Positions 34,930 to 44,668 of a DNA stretch of 64,000 nt are shown here, in pieces. Positions within the stretch are counted from its first letter, which is position 1; each line of letters opens with the position of its first letter. The notes under the pieces were generated by a model. It searched no databases. It saw nothing but the letters and a program-made list of their open reading frames with translations, and was not told the origin of the DNA. Made by a program: the position numbers and the translations under genes. The stretch comes from Aedes albopictus. Lineage: Eukaryota; Arthropoda; Insecta; Diptera; Culicidae. The DNA is taken from assembly GCF_035046485.1 (NCBI RefSeq), contig NC_085138.1, positions 66,642,580 to 66,706,579 of the forward strand. The letters run 5' to 3'.

Positions 34930-35684
34930 ATAATCATTGAATTATTGAGAAAATAAAGTTAAGATAAACGACTTGAAAATACGTGGTAGATTTACACAGG
35001 AACCATGCTCATTGAAAAGTTCATGAACAAGTATTTTATAAAAAAAATGCATTTCCATACTCAAGATTATAAAGAAATCAGTATTTGAGATTTCGTAGAA
35101 AAATCAATCAAAAAAATGAACTGCTAGGAAAACTATTGTAACACTCGAAAGGGACTTATCTCTCTAATACCCAACCCCGCCTTGATACGGAGTATAGTTT
35201 GAGCTTTTTTTTATATTTTTTTCTGTCCTAGGAAATTATTTTTTTATATTTTTGGCTGATATTTTGGGCTGTTTGGTGTCATTCACAGCCTTTAACAATT
35301 TTTGAAAATCATCAAAAAAATGATGTGTTGGTCACCTTTCAGATGTCGTTCATTCTTTTGTATTGAATCGCAACAATTATCATATTTTAATGTTTTCCTC
35401 AACCATTTTATTGTAGTAAAAGTGTTTAAGGCAGTTGAATACACTCTGATAACATTCTAATGTACACATTCACCAATTTATCCCTTCCTTGATGCTGGCT
35501 AAGGCTCTGCATGTATTATTTTGTTATTATTAATTTACACCGTCTTCGATAATAAAACCGAACAGACTGCACTTAATCTAATGTGTCTAAAATACTGAAC
35601 TACTTGACTAATCCGGTTTTTAAAAACAGCTTTCGTGATGTTGAAATCGTACACGTTTGAAACATCATTGAATACTCGAATCAA
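34930..35684. other. AT-rich, unassigned
   Basis: Nothing recognisable; the minus-strand frame at 35535-35807 overlaps the duplicated Helitron end. Confidence 0.4.
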
Positions 35685-35772
35685 ACAGATGACTTCGCGG
35701 GGGACGTCCCTATGGAGCTTCATGTCAAAAAACACAGTAGACAGGCAAAACGACGTTTTCCGGGACAGCCAG
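35685..35772 (+). mobile_element. Helitron 3' end, truncated
   Basis: The sequence from ACAGATGACTTCGCGGGGGA to CCGGGACAGCCAG matches the 3' part of the Helitron at 37100-37351. The terminal CTAG has become CCAG. It is part of a larger duplication (35685-35903). Confidence 0.8.
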
Positions 35773-35796
35773 TATATAAATATAATAATATTATTA

Positions 35797-35903
35797 GGCT
35801 GATACAAATTTAATTTTGACTGTTTGTCTGCCCCCCCCCCTTCAAAATGTTTTGGCTGGATTTTGTATTTTGAGGGGGCAGATAAAAAAATTATTTAAAA
35901 TAT
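35797..35903. mobile_element. Truncated Harbinger-like MITE arm
   Basis: GGCTGATACAAATTTAATTT onward matches the left part of the element at 37376-37622. The match stops abruptly at 35903. TTA precedes it, as in the complete copy. Confidence 0.75.
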
Positions 35904-36034
35904 GCTAAACCTAACCGAAAAACGCGTGATCAATTTTGACCCGAAGATCAATTTGACCCCGGTTTACGGTATATAAGAAGATTTATCCAGCTATGGTTCT
36001 CGGAAACAAACCAGATTTATCTAGAATAAATAAT
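35904..36034. other. Short unassigned spacer
   Basis: No recognisable feature between the truncated arm and the next element. Confidence 0.4.
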
Positions 36035-36932
36035 GGCCGACAAATATTCATTTCACATTTTGTCCCAGCACTCTTTGGCTCGTCTAGGGCAGTGGTCCTC
36101 AGGGCTACTGTCTATGCGGACCACAATTGAATTTTACAAAAAGGTCGCGGGCCGCAAAGCATTTCAGAATTTATTTTGATCAAATTTAAAAAATTTTAAC
36201 ATTTTTTTTACAGAACTAAACTTCGACACAAAAGTTACCCTTAATGTTCCACAGAATAATGTTCAAGTTTCAAACTTTGAATATGAGAGTAATACATCCA
36301 GGTATTTAAAATTGGCTAAATTGCTGAACTCATTACAATGTCAAACTTATCTAGGATATGTTTATAGTCTTCCTGAATAGCTTTCAAAAAAAAAAAATTC
36401 AAAAGTACGTCAAAGTGAGAAAAACTCACATCAAATTTGTCAAGATTTTGTCAAAGCTTATACATTTTCTTGAATATAATAAAGTGTGAAAATGATTTTC
36501 AGAATTCACTCAAGTGATTTAGAATAGCTTTTTGATTATTTGTTTCATTTGTTTATGAATTAAGTTTTTACTTTTTTTAATGGTCTTTATTGATAGAAAT
36601 GCTTGCTTTTAGTTTTTTACAATCTTTCAGCGGGCCATATTCTAATATATTTCACAATCAAATCAAGGGCCGCATTAAACCTTCTCGAGGGCCGCATGCG
36701 GCCCGCGGGCCGCAGTTTGGTGACCACTGGTCTAGAGGATGGTTATAAAAATAATGAAGCATTTAAACTGAAAAATATTAAAAACTCATCGGATTTGTTA
36801 AAGAATTCTTAGCAAGACCCGATATTTTGATAAATGTTTTTTTTATCTGCCCCCTCAAAATGCAAAATCCAGCCAAAAGATTTTGAAGGCGGGGGGGGGA
36901 GACAAAAAGTCAAAATAAAATTTGTATCAGCC
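36035..36932. mobile_element. Harbinger-like MITE split by a hAT insertion
   Basis: The ends GGCCGACAAATATT and AAATTTGTATCAGCC are inverted, with TAA following on the right. Removing the 640-bp hAT and one 8-bp target copy leaves about 250 bp. That equals the 247-bp copy at 37376-37622 in length and in sequence, read in reverse orientation. Confidence 0.8.
36090..36729. mobile_element. hAT-type non-autonomous transposon
   Basis: The ends CAGTGGTCCTCAG and GGTGACCACTG begin with the CAGTGG typical of hAT elements. They are flanked by an 8-bp target duplication, GTCTAGGG (36082-36089) and GTCTAGAG (36730-36737), with one mismatch. Subterminal GCGGGCCGCA and TGCGGCCCGCGGGCCGCA are inverted. 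No transposase remains in its AT-rich middle. The related element at 37376-37622 keeps the unoccupied target as GTCGAGGG. Confidence 0.9.
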
Positions 36933-37099
36933 TAAGTAAATCTAAAAAAATTTAAAAGATTTAACAATTGGAGGAATAGAGCAAAATATGAGAAAAGTAT
37001 TTCTAACGAATTCTTCATCCATAAATTTCAACAGCATCACAAGTTTGGTATAAAAACTCAAAAGCATTCTGCTAAAGTTCACAGGGCAATTATTAGAAA

Positions 37100-37351
37100 T
37101 CTATATATATATAAATGAATTTCTGTCTGTCTGTCTGTCGTTGTGGATTCGGAAACTACTGAACCGATCGGCTTCAAATTTTGTATGCAGGGGGGTTTGG
37201 GACCGGGAAAGGTTCTTAGCTTGGTGTGAGACCTCTCCGGTCTCTGGAACGGGGGGCTCCCATACAGATGACTTCGCGGGGGACATCCCTATGGAGCTGC
37301 ATGTCAAAAAACACAGTAGGCAGGCAATACGACGTTTGCCGGGACAGCTAG
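37100..37351 (+). mobile_element. Non-autonomous Helitron, 252 bp
   Basis: It begins TCTATATATATATAAATGAA followed by TTTCTGTCTGTCTGTC and ends GGGACAGCTAG. It lies between A (37099) and T (37352), the Helitron target rule. A hairpin, GGCAA-TACGACGT-TTGCC, lies 11 nt before the CTAG end. No Rep or helicase is encoded. The frames at 37101-37307 and 37141-37392 are incidental. Confidence 0.92.
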
Positions 37352-37375
37352 TATATAAATATAATAATATTATTA

Positions 37376-37622
37376 GGGTGATACAAATTTAATTTTGACT
37401 GTTTGTCTCCCCCACCCCCTTCAAAATTGTTTGGCTGGATTTTGCATTTTGAGGGAGCAGATAAAAAATACTTATCAAAATATCGGGTCTTGCTGAAAAT
37501 TCTTTAACAAATCCGATGAGTTTTTAATATTTTTCAGTTAAAAATGCTTAATTATTTTTATCCCCCCCTCGACCAGCCAGAAAGCGCTGGGACAAAAAGT
37601 GAAATAAATATTTGTAACGGCC
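37376..37622. mobile_element. Harbinger-like MITE, intact, TTA-flanked
   Basis: GGGTGATACAAATTT and AAATATTTGTAACGGCC are imperfect inverted ends. TTA lies directly outside both (37373-37375, 37623-37625). This copy lacks the hAT insertion of 36090-36729 and so serves as its empty site. Confidence 0.82.
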
Positions 37623-37625
37623 TTA

Positions 37626-38100
37626 TACATGTTTCTGGCATCGACTACAATCAAACGTTTAGGCCAGAACACACATCATTTTCTTTTTTGACATAAGCGA
37701 AATTTAAAATTAATTCCAGCCTTATTTTTCAATAATTTCGTGTAATACTTGACAGTAAACTCTACTCTCTTAGTCTCTTCTGAGGATATAAAAGAGGCGC
37801 TTTGCGGCGGTGAAAATATTGAAAATACGCGTTATACATTATTAAAAAAATGTTATACATTATTAAAAAAATGTATTTTCAAAATTGAATGCGTTTTAAG
37901 ATTGTCTTGAAAATTCTCTCAAAAAAATATACTATTGAAAGTTTTGAATAAATCCTCAAAACAGTCGAGCGAAATACGTTTCAGGGTCCATCAACTTGAT
38001 GCGATCAGCTGCAATATCACCCATTCCTTCCATTTTTTTTTTATTTTGATCGGGTCAATGCCATTTTTAGCTTCCCTAAAAGTAGTTGGATCGTTTCCGT
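37626..38100. other. AT-rich, unassigned
   Basis: A direct duplication of about 30 bp (TTATACATTATTAAAAAAATG at 37831 and 37851) is the only local structure seen. Confidence 0.45.
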
Positions 38101-38104
38101 CTGC

Positions 38105-38235
38105 TGTTACACTAGCATAGTCGTTTCTTCAGTAGCCTTGGTCCCTCGTGCTGACGTTCTCCACACCATTCCGATGCTCCTAGAAGTGCTGCTTCCGCCT
38201 TTCAATCCACTGATGTATGTCCGGCAAGAGGCTGG
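38105..38235 (-). pseudogene. Short RTE-type LINE fragment
   Basis: On the minus strand the sequence reads PDIHQWIERRKQHF, a stop, then EHRNGVENV. This resembles the linker between endonuclease and reverse transcriptase of RTE-clade LINEs (W-K-QHF-EHLNG). The rest of the element is absent. Confidence 0.5.
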
Positions 38236-38239
38236 CATC

Positions 38240-38718
38240 CAATAAAAAATAATTCATTTAATTTTCCGAGGCACTGACCTTTGTTGCAATGACATTCTTC
38301 CTCTTTTTTTTCATTTAAATTTACATTGATTTTGATTTGTTATCTTTTATTTCTACATTTTCGTCATTGTTTGTGATAAAGTTTAAACGAGAACCGTGAT
38401 AGAATTGAGCGTGATTTTTGTAAGGTGTGATTCTAATGAATATTTATAAAATTGAAATATATCAGTATAATCCATGAAATCCAAACAAAAAAAAACTTTG
38501 GTTTTCTCTTAGATTTATTGGTTTTTATTAGAACTGTGTAGTTCAATATCGACACACTAACAGATTCTTTAAAATTATTCAATTTAGTTTTCTATCTACG
38601 GACACCCCAGAGGTCTGAAACCATGATAACTTAGAGACGTGGTAGTTTTTTTTTTTGATAATTCATTGAAAAAAAACTTCGTCATGTCAACACTTAATTC
38701 AATCAAACCTATTTATTA
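38240..38718. other. AT-rich, unassigned
   Basis: No feature recognised before the long palindrome. Confidence 0.4.
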
Positions 38719-40983
38719 GACTGTCCCAAAAAAAATCGATGTTCTAAAAGTCAAGGTGCTCAACACTTAAATGAAAGATATGCATATTTGAAGCATTTTT
38801 GTAGAACATTTCGATTTTCTAAAAAATCATTTAGAGGTTCCGCTAGGGCGATTTTTGAAAAATGGCCTTTTTTCATGAAAAGTCTCAAAAAAATCATTTT
38901 TTTCGTAATATTTTTTGAACTTCTGAATTTTTTCAATATTTTTGTATTTTTCTATGGCCCTCTAGGCATTCTTGAAGGGGATAAGTTTTTGAAATATTGT
39001 ATTAATATTGGCTGCAGAACCGTTTTTATGTTGATAAAAATACCAGTTTTTGAGTATTTTTCATCTAAATTTGACAAAAAATTACATGCACGATTTTTTA
39101 TTTTCAATTTTGAAAGTTTTATCTGATAGTACTATTTGTATGCGTCATTTCTCTAAAAAGAGATTTAAAATATTTTGTCTTGAAGCTGAGATATTAGGAT
39201 TTTAGTAAATGGACAATATTTCAAATTTTTGCAAAACTTTGTATATTTGGAATATTGTAAGGTTTTCTTGACACTCCAATGAACGTATATTAAAATAAGT
39301 TAAAAAAAACAGCTTTTCTTGTTGTATGGTCAAGCTAGTTTAAACATGAATCTTTTATTCCGGGCTGGTTGGCAGTAGATTCATGAAGAGCTTTCATCTG
39401 ACTAACTACAAATATGACGAGTATCGTAGTTACTGGTAGCAACGCATTTAGTTCGAGATTACGTCGTGGATTTCCCGACTACTGCGCCCATTTTTTTCTG
39501 AAATAGGAACGACCATTCCATGCAGAGATTATATAACATTGATAAAATCAATAAAAACCATAATTAATGGACAATTTGGTATGAAACTCGGCAACGGGGG
39601 TGTATAGTTAATCGGACAAACGCCGATTGTCATACAAAATTGCCAACTTTGAGATGGTTTAACTATATTTCCTTTGATGAATTAAACTCAAATTTTGATA
39701 TGAAACCGACACGATGAAGAATTTGCGTATAAGAAATACAAAATATATCTGAGCACATGTGTGGGCGTAAGTGCAAAACTGATCGAACAACAACACACGT
39801 GTAAATCAAAAGACTGCCGTTGTCCGATCATTTTGACACATTTTGGTTGCCCTATCGTGCCTAAGCTTGTGATCAGACACGATTTGTATTTCGTATATGC
39901 AAAATTCAGCATATTTGCAATTTTGTGTCAAAATATTAGCTCAATTCATCAAAGAAATAAACGTTTATCAATCATAAGATCGCGTACCTAATCAAAAAAA
40001 TAACTAAGTTAAGTCAGGACTGATTTTGAAAAACTTAGAAAATAATAGACAATAGTAGGCGTTTGAGGTAATAGGTACTACCTATTTCCTCAAACGCCTA
40101 CTATTGTCTATTATTTTCTAAGTTTTTCAAAATCAGTCCTGACTTAACTTAGTTATTTTTTTGATTGATTTCATCTTTATTGTGTTATCTCTGCATGGAA
40201 TGGTTTTTGCTACTTCAGAAAAGGGGTGTAATTGACGAGAATTCCACGACATAATATCGAAATTAATGCGTTGCTACCCGTCATTGTTGTAGTTATTCAG
40301 ATTAAAGCTCTTCGTGAATCTACTACTAATCACCCCAGAATAAAAGATCCATGTTAAAACTAGCTTGATCATGCAATAAGGAAAGCTGTATTTTTAAGCC
40401 TTACTTCTTTTAATATACGTACATTGGAGTGTCACAAAGACCTTACAATATTCCAAAAATACAAAGTATTGCAAAAAATTGAAATATTGTCTATTTACTA
40501 AAATCCTAATATCTTAGCTTCTAGACAAGATATTTTAAATCTTTTTTAGAGAAATGACGCATACAAATAGTACTATCAGATAAAACTTTCAAAATTGAGA
40601 ATAAAAAATCGTGCATGTATTTTTTCTCAAATTTAGATGAAAAATTCTTAAAAAATAGTCCTTTTATCAGTACAAAAACGGTTCGGCCGTCAATATTAAT
40701 ACAATATTTCAAAAACTTATCCCCTTCAAGAATGCCTAGAGGTACATAGAAAAATACAAAAATATTGAAAAAATTCAGAAGTTGAAAAAATATTACGAAA
40801 AAATGATTTTTTTGCGACTTTTTATGAAAAAAGCCCATTTTTCAAAAATTGCCCTAGCGGAACCTCTAAATGATTTTTTAGAAAATCGAAATGTTCTACA
40901 AAAATGCTTCAAATATGCATATCTTTCATTTAAGGATTGAGCACCTTGACTTTTCGAACATCGATTTTTTTTTTGGGACAGCC
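38719..40983. mobile_element. 2.27-kb palindromic foldback transposon
   Basis: GACTGTCCCAAAAAAAATCG at the left and CGATTTTTTTTTTGGGACAG at the right are the outer ends, with TA outside both (38717-38718, 40984-40985). The arms pair all the way to the centre near 40077 (GTAGGCGTTTGAGG and CCTCAAACGCCTAC). The left arm is about 450 bp longer because of a nested insertion at 39552-39989. Each arm contains a mirror copy of the same open frame (38788-39126 plus, 40521-40838 minus) rich in F, I and K; it has no domain I recognise. The TA target suggests Tc1/mariner-type mobilisation. Confidence 0.85.
39552..39989. mobile_element. Insertion nested in the left palindrome arm
   Basis: It is absent from the right arm. 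AATCAA lies on both sides (39546-39551, 39990-39995). Internally CTTTGATGAATTAA (39675) and TTCATCAAAG (39946) and much between them are inverted, so the insertion is itself foldback-like. Confidence 0.75.
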
Positions 40984-40985
40984 TA

Positions 40986-42680
40986 CTATTTATGTTTGAT
41001 GGTATGTATCTGCGTCCGATCCTAATTCAATTAAACTGTTTTGAAGTCAAACTGAAAATATTTTTTTTTTCTTATGATCTTACTGCAAATGCTAACCGAG
41101 CAAACATTTCTGAGAGATTCATCAATTTGAGCAATTAAATCAAAAATGTTTATGTCTGCAATTCTCTAGCATAGCTTTATATACTACAGCAAGCTCATCC
41201 TATTCAACCGTTTAATTTTCTTGGGAATCCCAGCATATTGTTGATCTTTGCTCTGTGTACCTATTTTTACGACAGCATGCACCTTGCAGCTCGAACCGGC
41301 CGAGCCCAGACACCACCATAAACGAAAATTGCTAGCAGCTTGCCATTCTAATAGCATAAAATTTGTTTGACCTAAAACAATTTCGGTGGTTGGCCGGCCA
41401 GGCCAACCCACCCCTAGTTCACACTTTTCCCCCGTTTCGGTCGCCGGTCAGGTCGGATGATCCTCAAGGCCTCCTGAAGTCTCCCAAAGCAAACACTAAA
41501 CAGAGCCAGAACGCATATAGACTCACATACACACACAGGCACGCCTCTAACGAGAAGCACTCAAATTCTTCCTTTTTCTCGGTGTGGCTGCGGCGGCAGC
41601 GTTGGCTGCGACGACGGTGTCACACAAGCAACCCGGTGACCAACCCGAAAACGGGTCAGGTGCCAAAACACGTGATTGTGGGACGGTAAAGATTTATGGG
41701 CCCCGGGGTCCTTCCCGTTCCGACCGACGACGACGACGACGACGACGACCAAGGCAAACACACGCGCGTCCACCACCACCAACACACAAGCATCAGTCGG
41801 CTGGCTCAGAACCAGAACGAGCGAGAATTGCTTTTTCATGGCATTTCTTTAAGTTGGTTCAGCATCCTAAATTTTAGTGCTTTTTGCAGCGGTTCTCTTT
41901 TTTTTCTGTTTAGCTGCGGGCACATCAGTCAGAGGGAAGCAAAAATCAAACCTCGGACGCTTGCTGAATTTGGGAAAGGACACCGGAGAGAGTCGTAAAC
42001 ACGTAAAAACACATTAGAATACGGATGAGCCGGGGTTAGGGGTGATTGTTTTCGAATGCACACCAGAAACTTTTCAGAAGGGCGGGCAGTCTATTTACAA
42101 TTACAATGTAATTAAATATGTTATATTGGCATTACGATTCAATCCAGATTCTTTCATTTACCGACTGTTCGAGCCCGTATGAAGTTGATCATCAATATAA
42201 ACTTCCTTTCCCAATAAACCTAGAAAGCTGTGTAGTGTCGGTAGCGGTTAGTTCAACTGGCTAAAAATAGACCAACGGACAGCCTGTTCCAGTGCTAATC
42301 AGGTGTCCCCTAATTCTTGGTGTTATACGGCTTCATGCTTACCGTGACTATGAATGAATGGTTGGGGAGTCTAATAAAAACCTAATCGCAAACGGAGCCT
42401 GTGGAGTACCAGGGAACCGGAGCAGTGGTGCAGTAGACATTGTGTTTCTCGGAGACAATCAGCGATCTTTCTCTAGTCTCAAACTTGAGGCTGAATAAAG
42501 CGAGATTATGAAGATGTAATTGATTAGTTTAAATTTTCTCTCATATGGATTCGCATTATGCGATTTACACAGTGTATTCTGTGTATCATCGTCTTTGGCG
42601 TTTTCCGATCGACGCCTATCTGATTTTATTGCTGTTATTCTTTTTTGTGATGCGCTTGTAAAAAGTGTAATGTTGCCTAG
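40986..42680. other. Unassigned, GC-richer middle with GAC run
   Basis: Contains a (GAC)8 tract at about 41725-41749 and CA-rich text near 41525. Frames at 41363-41689, 41561-41839, 41584-41877 and 41696-41998 overlap in several readings around the triplet run and carry no domain. It may be host regulatory or untranslated sequence. Confidence 0.35.
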
Positions 42681-43090
42681 TTGGGAGTGACCTCAGTTAG
42701 GATAGCTCAGATCAATCTTCAGCATAAAAGAACAGCAACAATCAATATTTGCAGACTTATGCAAAATGGTGCAGCCCAAGTGGATTTAGTCCAAGAACCT
42801 TACTTTTGTAAGGGAAATGTCTATCTAGAAAACCTTGTGAACCCGGTGTTTGCTACTTCCAGTAACAATGAAATGGCAAACACGCGTGTCATGCCTCGAG
42901 CCAGTATGCTTGTGAACTACGCAATCGTTGTCACACTCGTCTCGGAATTAGCCACATATATGTATGTGCTGTCACAATTGTTGGAAACCTCAACAGGAAA
43001 TACGTCGATTGGTGGATATATTTACTGCATGATAAACCGGATGCTTTCAAACAAGTCATCGCATACTTGAATGACTTGTTGACCAAATGA
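42681..43090 (+). pseudogene. Loa/Lian-type LINE endonuclease fragment
   Basis: The translation begins near RIAQINLQHKRTATINICRL and continues with DLVQEPYFCKGNVYLENLVN, then FATSSNNEMANTRVMPRA. This is the N-terminal part of an AP-type endonuclease: QINLQH is the start motif, and the E of QEP is the metal-binding residue. The pattern is that of Loa-clade elements such as Lian of Aedes. The frame shifts after TLVSELAT; the continuing match DKPDAFKQVIAYLND is in another frame to about 43080. The rest of the endonuclease and the reverse transcriptase are missing. Confidence 0.75.
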
Positions 43091-43259
43091 TCGGGACAGG
43101 CATAATTATAACAATTTAAAAATGATCATCTGATGTAACCTTTCGTAAAGTACATTGAAAGTTCTCACACTTTCACTCTTATTAATCAACTTGTTGTCTA
43201 TTCATGGTCCAAATGAAATCAATATTAGGATTTTCCTAATAAAGATTTCAATGACAAAT
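43091..43259. other. Unassigned spacer
   Basis: Short AT-rich sequence with no feature seen. Confidence 0.4.
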
Positions 43260-44157
43260 TTCTGGAGAAATACTTAAAGAAAGTCCTGAAAAATCCATGA
43301 AAACTTAATAAAGAAATCATTCTAGGAACTTGCGAAAAAATTCCTCCAAAAATTCCAGTAGGAATTCTTGAAGGCATTCCCGAAGAAATTCCTGAAGGTA
43401 TTCCTGGAGGAATCCCTGAACGAATTTCTGGACGAAACCCTGAAGCAAGTTCCTGGAAAAAAATCCTGAAGGATTTTCTGGTGCAAACTCTGGATTAGTG
43501 TTTAGAAAATTCCCTGATGGAGTTTCTGGAGAAAACCCAAAAGCAAAATGTCGTAAAATGTCTTAAGGGATTCCACTAAAAATTCAACTTCTTCAGGATT
43601 TTTTTGAAAAATCTTTGAAAGAATTTCAGGGGAAAATCTCCCCAGCAATTTGAGGAGAAATCCCTGAAAACATTCCAGGTAAAATCCCCGAAGAAGTTCT
43701 GGAAGAGCTCCTGAGGAAATCCTAGAAAAAGTTCCTCCAGCAATTACAGGAGACAATTCTGCAGTAGCTTTAGAAGAAATCTTTCAAAATATTTCAGGCA
43801 AAATATCTGAAGGATTCCAAGAAGAAAATTCTGAAGTAATCCGTGAGAAAAATCCTGGAGAAGGTATATCCTAATTCCTGGTGAATCCTTGAAGAAAATC
43901 CTGGAGAAATCTCTGGAGGAATTCCTGAAGGAGGCTATCAAGAAATTTCAGAAAAAAATCCCCTAGGAACTCCAGACGTAATCCCTCAAAGAATTCCAGG
44001 AGGAATTTCTGAAGAAATTCCTTGAAAGGAATGCCTGGAGGTATCCCAGTCGAAGTTCTCAAAAGAACTCCTGGACCACTATGAAGTTTCTGGAGAAATC
44101 CCTGGACTTCTTGGATAAATCTTTGAAAAAAATTGAAAGAGAATCCCTGGTTTTTCT

Positions 44158-44405
44158 TCTTATTCTTTATGGCTCGACGTTCACATTAGAACATGGCCTG
44201 CCTCTCTTCAACTTAGTGTTCTTAGAGCACTTCCACAGTTATTAATTGAAGGGCTTTCTTTGCCTGCCATTGCATGAATTTGTACATTGTGTGGCAAGTA
44301 CAATGATACACTATGCCCAGGGATTCGAGAAAATCTTGCATCCCGGAACGGGAATCGAACCCACCGTTGACGATTCATAGCCTTAACCACTAGGCTAACT
44401 GGAGA
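44158..44405 (-). mobile_element. tRNA-derived SINE (family B, copy 2)
   Basis: It has the same structure as the copy at 8341-8600: minus-strand head CTCCAGTTAGCCTAGTGG, B box GGGTTCGATTCCCG, 3' end with GAACACTAAGTTGAAG and a GAAGAA tail. The tRNA head is about 10 bp shorter between the boxes. Confidence 0.85.
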
Positions 44406-44460
44406 CCCCTGATGGGGTTCCTGAAAAAATCTCTTGAACAATTGCCTCTACCTTCCTAAT

Positions 44461-44668
44461 GTGGCTTCGTGGCCGTGCGGCTAGTGTCACCAAGCACTTA
44501 GTCGCATCGTGCTGAGGAGCGTGGGTTCGATTCCCGCCGCAGCTGTCAGGAAAAAGTTTTCGGCTGTTACACTGGGTGTCGCATGCTAGTTTGTTGTCTA
44601 GTTTCGTGCTTCCTTCAAAGAGCGAAGAGCTCACTGGAAGCATTGAACGTGACCGATATTTCAAAAAA
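44461..44668 (+). mobile_element. tRNA-derived SINE, copy 2 (family of 1834)
   Basis: GTGGCTTCGTGGCCGTGCGG begins the head, the B box is GGGTTCGATTCCC near 44522, and the body matches 1834-2037 closely to GCATTGAACGTGACCG. It lies 55 bp from the family-B SINE in opposite orientation. Confidence 0.85.

Noticed and set aside
38788..39126. 112-codon frame as a transposase
   Set aside because: It is rich in F, I and K by composition, has no catalytic motif, and its mirror image in the other arm has diverged without frame conservation.
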